From assembly GCA_965230665.1 (NCBI GenBank), contig CBDDLM010000004.1, positions 3,038,001-3,102,000 on the forward strand: a stretch of DNA of 64,000 nucleotides. The letters are read 5' to 3'. This stretch comes from JAGNRR01 sp965230665. GTDB taxonomy: Bacteria; Bacteroidota; Bacteroidia; Chitinophagales; Chitinophagaceae. Of the stretch, positions 18,856-28,633 are shown in pieces (within the stretch, counting starts at the first letter, position 1; each line of letters begins with the position of its first letter). The notes under the pieces are model-generated. The model made no database searches. It had not been told where the DNA came from and saw only the letters and a list, made by a program, of their open reading frames with translations. A program made the position numbers and the translations under genes.

Positions 18856-19935
18856 ATGAAGAAAATAATATTTGCATTAGTATTATGCTGTGCATTACAT
18901 GCAGTTTCATTCGCGCAGACGTATAATCCTTATGTTAGTGCGGCAGGAATTGCTCCTGCTCCAATGGGACATCATTATTTAGGTGGTTCAGCTCTATTCA
19001 GTTTTGTATTTGGAAATAATGGAACAGATGCAATGCCCTATATCCCGAATCAAGAATTAAAACTTTCAGTTTCTCTGAGCCGAGGTGTTTTAAACTGGCC
19101 CTCTGTGTTGCAGTCTGTTTCTGGTAATATGGCCAGTTATTTTGATTGGAGCTATGATGCTTTTGCTGGTTCTGTCGAGGGAGTTCAAAAAGCTACTATA
19201 CCTGCTGGAGTTTCTGGAGTTATTAATGTTGATTACAAACCAACAAGTATATCCTATCAGTTTAGTCCGCAAAATGGGTTTAATGTAAATATTATTCCGC
19301 CACCTTATGCTGTAGGGGCTAATATACAGAGTGATGATAATACAAGTGAGTTTACTTGGACACAACTTATCCCAACTCCAGCTGAGGTATCATCTTTTTC
19401 TGGAAAAGGAAGAATTGGTTATAATGAACTTAGCTGGAATACGGTATCCGAAACAAACATCAAGGAGTTTGAACTATATTCAGGTATGCGCGGTGGTAAA
19501 ATGACTAAATTAGCCTCTGTACCAAGTCAAGCGGAAAATCACAACAGCACAGTGCCGTTAAATTATACTTACAAGCACGATAAGCCAGAGGTAGGAAATA
19601 ATTTTTATCAACTGGCTTCAGTGGATATTGACGGGAGTCGTAAATATTATAACATCGTAAATATTGTTGTTGCTGAAAAAAAGTCAAATTGGAGCATAGG
19701 TCCGAATCCAGTAAAAGATAAGTTACAAGTTGCTTATTCTAATGGAGAGTTAGATATGGTGCATATAATTCTAAATGATCTTCAAGGAAAGATGCTCCGC
19801 AATAAAAAAGTACTATTCGAGGGAGGAAGTTTTACTGAAACCGTTGATATCAGTTTATTACCATCTGGAACATATTTATTGAACATTACGGATTTTGAAG
19901 GTTACAATTACGCTCAAAAAGTAGTGAAACAATAG
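18856..19935 (+). CDS. T9SS-sorted secreted protein
   Basis: This 359-residue protein has a signal peptide cleaved near SFAQ and a beta-rich central region without a recognised enzyme motif. Its C-terminal type A sorting domain (GPNPVKDKLQV, NDLQGKM, LPSGTYLLNI) marks it for export by the type IX system. Its closest relative is the next gene at 20151. About 240 bp lie upstream without a gene; they contain AT-rich runs and a TAcaTTTA box about 65 bases before the start. Function is unknown. Confidence 0.8.
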   Translation: MKKIIFALVLCCALHAVSFAQTYNPYVSAAGIAPAPMGHHYLGGSALFSFVFGNNGTDAMPYIPNQELKLSVSLSRGVLNWPSVLQSVSGNMASYFDWSYDAFAGSVEGVQKATIPAGVSGVINVDYKPTSISYQFSPQNGFNVNIIPPPYAVGANIQSDDNTSEFTWTQLIPTPAEVSSFSGKGRIGYNELSWNTVSETNIKEFELYSGMRGGKMTKLASVPSQAENHNSTVPLNYTYKHDKPEVGNNFYQLASVDIDGSRKYYNIVNIVVAEKKSNWSIGPNPVKDKLQVAYSNGELDMVHIILNDLQGKMLRNKKVLFEGGSFTETVDISLLPSGTYLLNITDFEGYNYAQKVVKQ

Positions 19936-19964
19936 TACGAAAACTGTAGTACATAAACTGCGAT

Positions 19965-19996
19965 AAAAAAGGGACGCTTTAAAGCGTCCCTTTTTT
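19965..19996. terminator. strong bidirectional terminator
   Basis: AAAAAA precedes and TTTTTT follows a perfect 10-bp stem GGGACGCTTT / AAAGCGTCCC with almost no loop beyond the central bases. It lies about 30 bp after the 18856-19935 stop and can end transcription in both directions. Confidence 0.85.
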
Positions 19997-20150
19997 CGGA
20001 TGTTAAGACTTCGTTGTTCTTTTATTGAAGGTTCTTGAATCCAAAACTAAAGTTTTAATCTTGTCCAGTCTATCCACATTTATTTATTGTTGTTAAGTAG
20101 TTGCTGAAAATGTGTTTTAAATGCTCGTAGCAGCTACAAAATCGTATTGT

Positions 20151-21218
20151 ATGAAAAGAATATTATGTTCGATAGCACTTTATATTATACCCCTTTTTAC
20201 TTGGGCACAAGAGTATAACCCCTATGTTTCTAATGGGAGTATTTCGCCAACCCCAATTATCTATCCGAGTGGAACTGCACAGTTTACCTTTACATTTGGA
20301 AATAGTGGTACGTCTGACATCGATGTCCTAAGTTCACCTTTACGTATTTCAATATCATTAGCGTTGGGAGAATTACAAGGAGCTTCTGTGGTGCAGTCAA
20401 TATCTGGTAGTATGGCTAACTCTTTTAATTGGGTTTATGATTTGAATAGTCAGACGGTTAGAGGACAGCAGACTGCCACAATTCCAGCTAATACTTCTGG
20501 TCAAATTATTATCGATTATACACCAACGAGTACATCGACACAGGCTAGTCCTTTTAATGGATTTAATGTAAATGTGATTCCACCAGTCTATACAGGAGCC
20601 ACCAATATATTATCAGATGATAATGTAAGTTATTTTACATGGACACTACTTACACCAGCACCCGCAGAACTGAAAGTATTTAATGGTCTGGTAAGAGTTC
20701 GGTACAATGAACTTAATTGGAGCACAATATCTGAGAATAATGTTAAGGAGTTCGAACTATACCATGGTTTAAAAATAAGTGACATGAGTAAGATTGCTAC
20801 AATTCCGACCAAGGCAGAAAATAACAGCAGTAATCAACCTTTGGGTTATACCTTTAAGCATCTAGAAACAGCAGTTGGTACGAATTACTATAAACTAGCA
20901 ACCGTTGATTTAGATGGGAGTCGAAAATACTACAATACGATAAGTTTAGTAAATGATAAACAGCGATCAAATTGGCTCATTGGACCTAATCCAACTAAAG
21001 ATCATTTGCTTATAACATATAATCACGGCGATCTCGATTTAGTTCACCTAACTTTAAGTGACATTTTAGGTAAAGTTATTTATAGAAAAAAGATCGTTTT
21101 CGAAGGAGGACATTTTTCTGAAATAATAAATACTTGTTCTTTTCCAAATGGTGTTTATATCTTAAATATTACTGACTTAGAAGGATATAACTATTCCCAA
21201 AGGATATTGAAAAATTAA
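20151..21218 (+). CDS. T9SS-sorted secreted protein, paralogue
   Basis: This protein has 355 residues from the ATG at 20151. An in-frame ATG at 20121 would add ten non-hydrophobic residues before the signal peptide and is less likely. It shares order and wording with the 18856 product: YNPYVS after the signal, FTFGN(S/N)GT, SFNWVYD, NGFNVNVIPP, and the sorting domain GPNPTKDHLLI with FPNGVYILNI. The two genes are a tandem duplication separated by a terminator, so they are expressed independently. Function is unknown. Confidence 0.8.
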   Translation: MKRILCSIALYIIPLFTWAQEYNPYVSNGSISPTPIIYPSGTAQFTFTFGNSGTSDIDVLSSPLRISISLALGELQGASVVQSISGSMANSFNWVYDLNSQTVRGQQTATIPANTSGQIIIDYTPTSTSTQASPFNGFNVNVIPPVYTGATNILSDDNVSYFTWTLLTPAPAELKVFNGLVRVRYNELNWSTISENNVKEFELYHGLKISDMSKIATIPTKAENNSSNQPLGYTFKHLETAVGTNYYKLATVDLDGSRKYYNTISLVNDKQRSNWLIGPNPTKDHLLITYNHGDLDLVHLTLSDILGKVIYRKKIVFEGGHFSEIINTCSFPNGVYILNITDLEGYNYSQRILKN

Positions 21219-21264
21219 GAAATAAAAGATAGTACACACTCGACGCTTTTTTTGTCTGGTAAGC

Positions 21265-22680
21265 CTACATATTTTTTAGTTCACTCACTAATTCACCTAA
21301 TACTTTCTTCGCATCTCCAAATAGCATAGAAGTCTTGGGCTGATAAAATAGTTCGTTTTCGATGCCCGCATATCCTGGTTTCATCGATCGCTTGTTTACG
21401 ATTATATGTTTCGAGTCTTCCACTTCTAAAATAGGCATGCCATAAATTGGTGAGGCAGAGTCATTCTTAGCGGCTGGGTTTACAACATCGTTAGCACCTA
21501 AAACGAGTACAACATCAGTGTTGGGGAATTCTGGATTGATTTCTTCCATTTCCAGTAGTTTGTCATAAGGTACGTCAGCTTCAGCAAGCAACACATTCAT
21601 ATGGCCAGGCATACGTCCTGCAACTGGATGGATAGCGTATCTTACTTCAACGCCCTTTTCTTCAAGCGTCTTCTCGAGTTCATTACAAGTATGTTGAGCT
21701 TGTGCAACAGCCAAACCATAACCAGGAACAATGACAACATTTTTTGAGTAAGCCATAAGTACAGCGGTATCACTTACATTAATTTCCTTATGTGTTTTAT
21801 CTCCCGATGCTCCAGCAGCTCCACCCGTTTTATCACCACCAAGAGCACCTACAATCACATTCGTAAGCGAACGATTCATTGCAGTACACATGAGCATGGT
21901 AAGAATGGTGCCCGCACTACCCACCAGAATACCACCTGTAAGCATTACTGGGTTGTCATAAAGGAAACCTCCGAATGCAGCAGCTACACCAGTAAATGAG
22001 TTCAATAATGAAATAACAACGGGCATGTCGGCGCCTCCAATTGGCATCACAAAAAGAACACCATAAAGGGCCGAAACGATTAATAGCGTATAGAACAAAG
22101 TAATTGGATTTGCCAACCAGCCTAACATAATAGCTACTACAAGTACAAGTATAATGAGCAGTAGTCCAACATTAATAAGTTGTTGACCAGGTAAGAATTT
22201 ATCTTTTATCTTACCATCTAATTTTCCAAAAGCGACCATAGAGCCTGTAAAAGAAACAGTTCCAATGACCAGACCTAGCAAAATGACCAACAGCATTAGT
22301 GGTTCTCCTGCAAAATCAGCACCATGCATTAAATGTCTGAATTCAACTATTGAAATAATTGCAGCACATGCACCGCCCATACCATTGAACAAACTTACCA
22401 TCTGAGGCATCGCTGTCATCTGAACTCTTTTAGCAATTAATGTGCCCACAACAGAACCAATAAGCAGGCCACCAAATATCCAAGGGTAATTACCTAGTTT
22501 CATTCCAGTCTCAGGGTTCTCATACAAAAAAATAGTGGCGAGAATAGCAAGTGTCATTCCTATAGCCGCTACTAGATTTCCTTTACGAGCTGTTTCTGGG
22601 TGTGACAGCATCTTTAAACCAACAATAAATGTGATACTTCCAATTAAATAGGATAAGAGTAAAAGCGTATTTTCTACCAT
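21265..22680 (-). CDS. pntB: NAD(P) transhydrogenase subunit beta
   Basis: This 471-residue protein combines many membrane helices (about residues 1-280) with a soluble C-terminal NADP(H)-binding domain III. That domain contains VIVPGYGLAVAQAQH and VLVLGANDVVNPAA, both hallmark segments. With the two alpha genes upstream it forms a proton-translocating transhydrogenase that makes NADPH from NADH at the expense of the proton gradient. The start is four bases after the stop of the preceding small subunit gene. Confidence 0.95.
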   Translation of the reverse strand: MVENTLLLLSYLIGSITFIVGLKMLSHPETARKGNLVAAIGMTLAILATIFLYENPETGMKLGNYPWIFGGLLIGSVVGTLIAKRVQMTAMPQMVSLFNGMGGACAAIISIVEFRHLMHGADFAGEPLMLLVILLGLVIGTVSFTGSMVAFGKLDGKIKDKFLPGQQLINVGLLLIILVLVVAIMLGWLANPITLFYTLLIVSALYGVLFVMPIGGADMPVVISLLNSFTGVAAAFGGFLYDNPVMLTGGILVGSAGTILTMLMCTAMNRSLTNVIVGALGGDKTGGAAGASGDKTHKEINVSDTAVLMAYSKNVVIVPGYGLAVAQAQHTCNELEKTLEEKGVEVRYAIHPVAGRMPGHMNVLLAEADVPYDKLLEMEEINPEFPNTDVVLVLGANDVVNPAAKNDSASPIYGMPILEVEDSKHIIVNKRSMKPGYAGIENELFYQPKTSMLFGDAKKVLGELVSELKNM

Positions 22681-22683
22681 ACC

Positions 22684-23001
22684 TTATTTTTTATTTGTTT
22701 TTTTCTTAAACATTTCTAACATGCGATCAGTTACGACAAATCCGCCTACGACATTCAAGGTTCCTAAGATAACTGCTAAGAATCCTAGAATAAGCGCGAC
22801 ATAGTCGTCGCTTGCAGCTTGCCCCATAATAATTATCGCGCCAATGATCACAACGCCATGTATTGCATTAGCGCCGCTCATTAAGGGGGTATGTAATACA
22901 CTTGGCACACGGCCAATAACTTCTATTCCTAAAAATATAGATAGTATAACAATGGTAACCATGTCATAGTTATCCGTGAAAAAATTCATTACCTGTTCCA
23001 T
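22684..23001 (-). CDS. NAD(P) transhydrogenase subunit alpha, membrane part
   Basis: This 105-residue protein has three to four hydrophobic segments matching the C-terminal membrane domain of PntA, including HTPLMSGANAIHGVVI and LGTLNVVGGFVVTDRMLEMF. In this organism, as in many others, PntA is split into a soluble and a membrane polypeptide. The gene sits between the other two subunits with gaps of one to three bases, a tight operon. Confidence 0.93.
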   Translation of the reverse strand: MEQVMNFFTDNYDMVTIVILSIFLGIEVIGRVPSVLHTPLMSGANAIHGVVIIGAIIIMGQAASDDYVALILGFLAVILGTLNVVGGFVVTDRMLEMFKKKTNKK

Positions 23002-23002
23002 C

Positions 23003-24115
23003 TTATTTATTCATTGCGTTTAAAATCCGTTCGTTAATAATTGCTCCATCTTTACAAATACAAGTTCCTTTAATCAAGTCGTCTTCAAAATTTATTTTGA
23101 AGTTCTTTTCTTCATCAAAAAAGAGACTCATGAAATTTAGAATGTTTTTACCATAAAGTTTACTTGCATCTGAAGGCATAGTCGATGCCAAATTGGAATT
23201 GCCTATGATTGTTACACCATTATGTACAATTGTTTTATTGTTCTCTGTTTTGGCGCAATTCCCACCTGTAGAAGCCGCTAAATCAATGACTACACTTCCA
23301 GCCTTCATATTATTTAGGGTATCTTCTGTTACTAACAAAGGGGCCTTTCTGCCAGGTATTTGCGCTGTAGTAATTATAATATCAGATTTACTAGCGTGTT
23401 CAGCAACCATAGCTGTTTGTTTTTGTTTGTACGCTTCGCTTTGCTCAACAGCATAGCCACCTGCTGCACTTGCGTCTGCCGCACCTTCTACTTCAACAAA
23501 TTTTGCACCGAGGCTTTTAACTTCTTCTTTTACCGCAGGGCGTGTGTCAAATACTTCTACTACGGCTCCTAGTCGCCGAGCTGTGGCGATAGCTTGTAAA
23601 CCTGCAACACCCGCTCCTAGTATAAGTACCTTGGCGGGACGAATACTACCCGCTGCAGTCATAAACATAGGAAAATAGCGGCTGTAATTTGATGCAGCCA
23701 ATAATACCGATTTGTAGCCAGAAATATTTGCTTGAGAACTCAATACGTCCATGGATTGTGCCCGGGTAGTCCTAGGAATATTATCCATGCTAAAGAGTGT
23801 ATTGTTATTAGAAGCGATTCGTTCGGCCATATCAAAATCATTAATTGGGAAATAGGTTCCAAAGATGATTTTGTCTTTTAACTCTTCAACCGTTGGATGA
23901 ATGGAAAGAATAATTTCCGACTGTTGGATAACTGAAGTTCGATCCTGAATAACAGCCCCCGCATCTGTATAAGACGTATTATCGGCAAAAGCATTGAGTC
24001 CTGCATCGGATTCTACAAGCACTTTTAGACCGAGGGCTACAAATTTTTGAACAGTTTCTGGCAATGCCGAAACTCTTTGTTCAGCATCTGCTTCTCTTAA
24101 TATACCTAAAGTCAT
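23003..24115 (-). CDS. NAD(P) transhydrogenase subunit alpha, NAD-binding part
   Basis: This 370-residue soluble subunit resembles alanine dehydrogenase. It contains the dinucleotide-binding motif LILGAGVAGLQAIATARRLGA near residue 170, the mobile-loop RPAVKEE region and IPGRKAPLLVTE. It binds NAD(H) on the cytoplasmic side. It is first in the leftward pnt operon and divergent from tonB, with about 157 bp between them. Confidence 0.94.
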   Translation of the reverse strand: MTLGILREADAEQRVSALPETVQKFVALGLKVLVESDAGLNAFADNTSYTDAGAVIQDRTSVIQQSEIILSIHPTVEELKDKIIFGTYFPINDFDMAERIASNNNTLFSMDNIPRTTRAQSMDVLSSQANISGYKSVLLAASNYSRYFPMFMTAAGSIRPAKVLILGAGVAGLQAIATARRLGAVVEVFDTRPAVKEEVKSLGAKFVEVEGAADASAAGGYAVEQSEAYKQKQTAMVAEHASKSDIIITTAQIPGRKAPLLVTEDTLNNMKAGSVVIDLAASTGGNCAKTENNKTIVHNGVTIIGNSNLASTMPSDASKLYGKNILNFMSLFFDEEKNFKINFEDDLIKGTCICKDGAIINERILNAMNK

Positions 24116-24272
24116 AAGCTTAATAACGTTATAAACTTATTACAAAAAAGTGACAAAGTATAAATAATCGAATCGAAATACTCTCGTTAGTATCTTATAT
24201 ATGTAGCAATTATACTTTACTAAACCTCTTGAAAATATGCAATAGAATTACATCACCAATATTCTATTATAC

Positions 24273-25118
24273 ATGCAAAACCTAAATTTTTTAGAAACAG
24301 AACTACTAGATATTTTATTTAGAGGTAAGAACAAAAACTACGGGGCTTACGCTCTACGCAAGAATTATGCGACTCATGCAAAACAAGCTTTGGGGTTCAC
24401 CATACTTCTTTTACTATTACTTTCTGGAGTACATCACTTCATTCCCAAACCAGAAATCGTTTTAGGGAAACTGCCTTCAGACTACAAAGAAGGTCATATA
24501 AAACAACTCAGTAGGGTAGAGATTATTCGAACAAATCCTCCCATGGCTGCTCCGCCCCAGACTAATACCACAAAAAACAACATACCTACGGAAATTGTAA
24601 AACATGATCTGATCAAACCAATTGAGAAAAAAGATAAGTTGATAGATATAAGTGTTCCCCAGGCGCACGAGACAGGTGTTGAAGGGACAAAGCAACCTGT
24701 AATTGCTGGTTCGGGAGATGTTGGAACATCGACTACAACCGTTTCTTCAGAAGGATCTAATAAGAATACTTCAATACAGACAACTACGGCGGAAAGTAGT
24801 GCGATGACGGCGATAGGTGTAGCAGAGGTGATGCCTGAATTTCCAGGTGGTGAAGCTGCTTTGTTGGCGTATCTTAAAACGCATATGAACTACCCAAAGC
24901 TAGCCTCTGAAATGGGCATCGAAGGGATTGTATATGTTCAATTTGTTGTAAACACTAAAGGAAATATTTCAGACATTGAATTACTACGAGGAATAGGTGG
25001 TGGTTGCGACGGAGAAGCACAAAGGGTAATAAAATCAATGCCTTTATGGAAACCTGGTATGCAGGATGGCCACAAGGTAAATGTGTCTTTTGTATTGCCG
25101 ATCGAATTTGAGTTATAA
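24273..25118 (+). CDS. TonB-like energy transducer
   Basis: This 281-residue protein has a short cytoplasmic start containing RGKNKNYGAYALRKNY, a pattern common in Bacteroidota TonB proteins. One membrane helix follows at about 38-55, then a polar periplasmic linker, and a C-terminal TonB domain from about 185 (MPEFPGGEAALLAYL, GIVYVQFVVN, LPIEFEL). It couples the proton motive force to TonB-dependent outer-membrane receptors. No receptor or ExbB/D gene is adjacent. Confidence 0.9.
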   Translation: MQNLNFLETELLDILFRGKNKNYGAYALRKNYATHAKQALGFTILLLLLLSGVHHFIPKPEIVLGKLPSDYKEGHIKQLSRVEIIRTNPPMAAPPQTNTTKNNIPTEIVKHDLIKPIEKKDKLIDISVPQAHETGVEGTKQPVIAGSGDVGTSTTTVSSEGSNKNTSIQTTTAESSAMTAIGVAEVMPEFPGGEAALLAYLKTHMNYPKLASEMGIEGIVYVQFVVNTKGNISDIELLRGIGGGCDGEAQRVIKSMPLWKPGMQDGHKVNVSFVLPIEFEL

Positions 25119-25166
25119 TAAGTTAAAACCAATAAGAATTAACGATTCTATTAGATCGATTCGTCC

Positions 25167-25174
25167 TACTTTTG
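25167..25174 (+). promoter_or_regulatory. -7 box (TACTTTTG) of the DUF4249 gene
   Basis: TACTTTTG ends five bases before the ATG at 25180. This spacing implies a leaderless transcript and supports the 25180 start over an in-frame ATG at 25081 that lies inside tonB. Confidence 0.55.
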
Positions 25175-25179
25175 CAGCT

Positions 25180-26085
25180 ATGAAATTTTCATGGCTGCTT
25201 TGTTTTCTTTTAGTCTTAGCCGTTGCTTTTACTTCATGTGAAAAGGAAATTGATATTCCCTTATCGGTAAGCGATCCCAAGCTTGTCGTAGAAGGTTCAA
25301 TAGCAAATGATCAGCAGCCAATTGTTGTTCTAACTGAGAGTATGGGATTCTTTGATCGGATTAACAGAGATAATATTAATTTTATAAGTGATGCCGACGT
25401 TTGGGTAACGGACTTAACAACTAATAAGAAAGTAAAGCTCACGCCCATTACAATTGATTTCCTTACGGCCTATACTATTCTAAATTCTGATCCTTTGTAT
25501 AATGATTTTAAAACTGGAATTACAGAACATGCTTATAAATTAGAGATAACCTATAAGAATGAACTATACACTTCAGTAGCAAAAGTGCCAGCTTCTTTTG
25601 GATACGATTCTCTTTATTTTGAACCACAGAAAAGTTTGGAGCCAGAAGAGTTTTTTCAATTAAAGGGCATCTTAACTGATCCTGATACATTGGGGAATTA
25701 CTATAAATATTTTACTAGACGGAATGGCAATGGAATTGTAGAAAATGATTTCTTTGAATCTTTTGCTTCACGTTTTGACGATACGTATTTTAATGGTCAA
25801 ACATTACCTGCTGATCTATTCTTAGGGTTTGACAGAAGTGATACGGTCGATAGTGAATTCAATTCAAAAAGAAGTTATTCTCAAAGGGGTGATACAATTA
25901 TCGTCAAGCTAACAACCATGCAACTCGATGTATATGACTTCTGGAAGACTTTAGATTTTGCCGAAGGAAGCGTTGGAAATCCTTTTGCTTCACCCATTCA
26001 GGTGCAGACAAATATTAGTAATGATGCATTTGGTGTTTGGTCAGGTTTTGGCAATCACTATGATACAATTATAAACAAACCATAA
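25180..26085 (+). CDS. DUF4249-type lipoprotein
   Basis: This 301-residue protein starts with a signal peptide and lipobox FTSC, followed by the family opening EKEIDIPLSVSDPKLVVEGSI. DUF4249 proteins are beta-rich periplasmic lipoproteins often found next to TonB-dependent receptors, and here tonB itself is directly upstream. The exact role is not known. The gap to trxB is nine bases, so the two may be cotranscribed. Confidence 0.8.
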   Translation: MKFSWLLCFLLVLAVAFTSCEKEIDIPLSVSDPKLVVEGSIANDQQPIVVLTESMGFFDRINRDNINFISDADVWVTDLTTNKKVKLTPITIDFLTAYTILNSDPLYNDFKTGITEHAYKLEITYKNELYTSVAKVPASFGYDSLYFEPQKSLEPEEFFQLKGILTDPDTLGNYYKYFTRRNGNGIVENDFFESFASRFDDTYFNGQTLPADLFLGFDRSDTVDSEFNSKRSYSQRGDTIIVKLTTMQLDVYDFWKTLDFAEGSVGNPFASPIQVQTNISNDAFGVWSGFGNHYDTIINKP

Positions 26086-26093
26086 ATTATATA

Positions 26094-27038
26094 ATGAGCG
26101 AAGAAATCGAAAAAGTAAAAGTACTTATTGTAGGGTCTGGACCTGCGGGTTATACAGCAGCAATCTATGCAGCCCGTGCCAATATGAAACCATTAATGTA
26201 TCAAGGTATCCAACCAGGAGGGCAGTTGATGATTACAACGGATGTAGAAAACTATCCAGGTTATCCTGATGGCATTATGGGGCCGCAAATGATGCAAGAC
26301 TTTGAGAAGCAGGCCAAAAGAATGGGAACAGACATACGGTATGGTATGGTTACCAAGGTAGATGCAAGCAGCCGACCTTTTAAAGTAGAGGTAGATGATG
26401 AGAAAGTGATTGAAGCGGATACAGTTATTATGGCTACAGGGGCATCTGCAAAGTGGCTAGGGCTAGAAAGTGAAACAAGACTAAATGGAAGTGGTGTAAG
26501 TGCATGTGCAGTTTGTGATGGATTTTTCTTTAAGGGAAAAGAGGTCGCGATTGTTGGAGCTGGAGATACCGCTGCGGAGGAAGCTTTGTATCTATCGAAA
26601 CTCTGTCCTACGGTTCATATGTTTGTTAGAAGGGATGAAATGAGGGCTTCAGCGGTCATGGCAGATAGAGTAAAAGCTACTGAAAATATCAAGATCTATT
26701 GGAATACCGAAACAGATGAAGTTTTAGGAGATAAGAAAGTAGAAGGGGTTCGTGTAAAGAATAATAAAACAGGAGAAACGCAGGAAATTTCAGTTGATGC
26801 ATTTTTTGTTGCAATTGGTCATAAACCGAATTCAGATTTACTAAAAGGGCTGGTTGATATGGATGATGCAGGATATGTAAAAACAACACCAGGAACAAGT
26901 AAGACTAATGTAGAAGGATTGTTCTGTTGTGGAGATTTACAAGATAAAATCTATCGTCAAGCGGTTACAGCGGCAGGATCTGGTTGTCAAGCTGCGCTAG
27001 ATGCAGAACGGTGGTTAAGTGAAAAAGGATTGCATTAG
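26094..27038 (+). CDS. trxB: thioredoxin-disulfide reductase
   Basis: This 314-residue flavoprotein reduces thioredoxin with NADPH. It has the FAD-binding GSGPAGYTAAIYAARA at about 14-29, the redox-active CAVC at 138-141, the NADPH-binding GAGDTAAEEA and the C-terminal FAD motif FCCGDLQD. Length is typical. A strong terminator follows at 27060. Confidence 0.95.
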   Translation: MSEEIEKVKVLIVGSGPAGYTAAIYAARANMKPLMYQGIQPGGQLMITTDVENYPGYPDGIMGPQMMQDFEKQAKRMGTDIRYGMVTKVDASSRPFKVEVDDEKVIEADTVIMATGASAKWLGLESETRLNGSGVSACAVCDGFFFKGKEVAIVGAGDTAAEEALYLSKLCPTVHMFVRRDEMRASAVMADRVKATENIKIYWNTETDEVLGDKKVEGVRVKNNKTGETQEISVDAFFVAIGHKPNSDLLKGLVDMDDAGYVKTTPGTSKTNVEGLFCCGDLQDKIYRQAVTAAGSGCQAALDAERWLSEKGLH

Positions 27039-27059
27039 CATTCTTAAATCATTAAATGA

Positions 27060-27096
27060 AATACTCAAATCAATCCATTGGTTTGGGTATTTTTTT
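27060..27096 (+). terminator. intrinsic terminator after trxB
   Basis: A 14-bp stem (AATACTCAAATCAA paired with TTGGTTTGGGTATT, three G-T pairs) closes a TCCA loop and is followed by a run of T. It lies 22 bp after the trxB stop codon. Confidence 0.88.
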
Positions 27097-27155
27097 ATGA
27101 TAATAAACACAACTTCTGAAGAAGAACTCATCTAAAAAAAGCTTATTTTAGTATT

Positions 27156-28631
27156 ATGAAAACTAAAATCTCTTTGACTTTGGCTGTAATGTGTTTTGGA
27201 GTGATTTTATTTTTATATTCTTGTAATAAGGATCCAAAAGTTTTGGATGCATCTGTAGGATTTCCACCAGAGATTCAAAGAATATTTCAAAATAAATGTG
27301 CTACTGCTGGTTGTCATAATAATAAGAGTTTTCAAAATGCCGCTGGTTTAAACCTAACCTCGTGGTCTAATTTAGTGTATAAGGGTGGGGTAAGTGGTAG
27401 TGTTGTGATTCCGTTTCGCCCAGAATTTTCTTCTTTGTTCCAGTTTGTAAATTCTTATAGTGATCTGGGTTTAACTGCTGAGCCTCAAATGCCTTTGAAC
27501 GATGATAATTTAACGCGTGAGGAGGTATTAACCATAAAGAATTGGATTATTAATGGTTGTAAAAATGATAAAGGTGAAATTCCTTTTAAAGAAGGTTTTG
27601 AAACACGTAAAAAAGTATATATAGCTAATCAAGGTTGTGATGTTATTGCGATTATTGATGCCGAGAGTAAGTTGATCATGCGTTATATCACTGTAGGGAA
27701 GAGAAATGCTATTGAAGCTCCTCACTTTTTAGATATGAGCAAGGATGGCCGCTATTGGTACACTTGTTTCACTGAAGGAGAAGTCGTGCAGAAGTTTGAA
27801 ACGAGCACAGGTGAACTTGTTGGCGAAGCTCAGATTGGTCCTGGATCTTGGAATGTTGTGAAACTAACCGATGATGGTAATACGGCCTTTGTATCCGATC
27901 TAAATAATAACGGAAGGATTGCTCGGATTAATACAAATTCAATGACGCTTACGCAAATGTATCAAGGGGCCAATCTGTTTGTTTTTCCTCATGGCATTGC
28001 AGTATCATCTACTGGCGATACACTTTATATAACAGCGCAGAATGGTAATTGTTTTTACAGGTTCGTTCCTGGAGCTTTTGCAAACCAAACGATTAGTTTA
28101 GTTAAGGGACAGACACCTAACTTCACTCCACAGACTTATGACCCTCATGAAGTGATTTATAGCCCTGACAGGAGCAAATATTTCTTTACCTGTCAAAGTA
28201 GTGATGAAGTGCGAGTATTTGATGCAAGAACAGATACATTACTAAAAGTAATACCCGTTGGGTCTTTTCCTTTAGAGTTTGCCATTAGTGAGAAAAAAAA
28301 TCTACTTTTTGTTAGTTGTAGCGAAGAGCCTAACCCCAACTTTCCTACCCTAAAGGGATCTGTTGAAGTAATTGATATAAATACTCTGCAAGTGGTAGGT
28401 AAGTTGTCTGGCAAATTCTATCAACCACATGGTATGACTGTAAATGACGAAGCTGATGAGGTGTATGTCGCTAGCCGAAACGCTGAGTCTAATGGCCCGC
28501 CTCCACACCATGTCTCAGAGTGTGGTAGTCGTAATGGTTATTTCGAGGTGTTTAGCACGAATACGTTGGAAATTAAGGTGGGAGCCAAAGAGCTTTCGGT
28601 AGACCCTTATGCGATATTCATTACAAAGTAA
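27156..28631 (+). CDS. lipoprotein with CX4CH cytochrome-like domain and beta-propeller
   Basis: This 491-residue protein has a signal peptide with lipobox YSC (Cys23). A short haem-like domain follows: the haem site is C48-ATAG-C53-H54, four residues between the cysteines instead of two. A candidate Met ligand lies in QMPLNDDNL. From about 140 to the end are repeated YVTN/YncE-like propeller blades (VYIANQGCDVIAIIDAESKLIMRYITVG and later repeats). It may be a periplasmic electron-transfer or metal-binding protein. The order of domains is clear but the reaction is not. Confidence 0.75.
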   Translation: MKTKISLTLAVMCFGVILFLYSCNKDPKVLDASVGFPPEIQRIFQNKCATAGCHNNKSFQNAAGLNLTSWSNLVYKGGVSGSVVIPFRPEFSSLFQFVNSYSDLGLTAEPQMPLNDDNLTREEVLTIKNWIINGCKNDKGEIPFKEGFETRKKVYIANQGCDVIAIIDAESKLIMRYITVGKRNAIEAPHFLDMSKDGRYWYTCFTEGEVVQKFETSTGELVGEAQIGPGSWNVVKLTDDGNTAFVSDLNNNGRIARINTNSMTLTQMYQGANLFVFPHGIAVSSTGDTLYITAQNGNCFYRFVPGAFANQTISLVKGQTPNFTPQTYDPHEVIYSPDRSKYFFTCQSSDEVRVFDARTDTLLKVIPVGSFPLEFAISEKKNLLFVSCSEEPNPNFPTLKGSVEVIDINTLQVVGKLSGKFYQPHGMTVNDEADEVYVASRNAESNGPPPHHVSECGSRNGYFEVFSTNTLEIKVGAKELSVDPYAIFITK

Positions 28632-28633
28632 AT

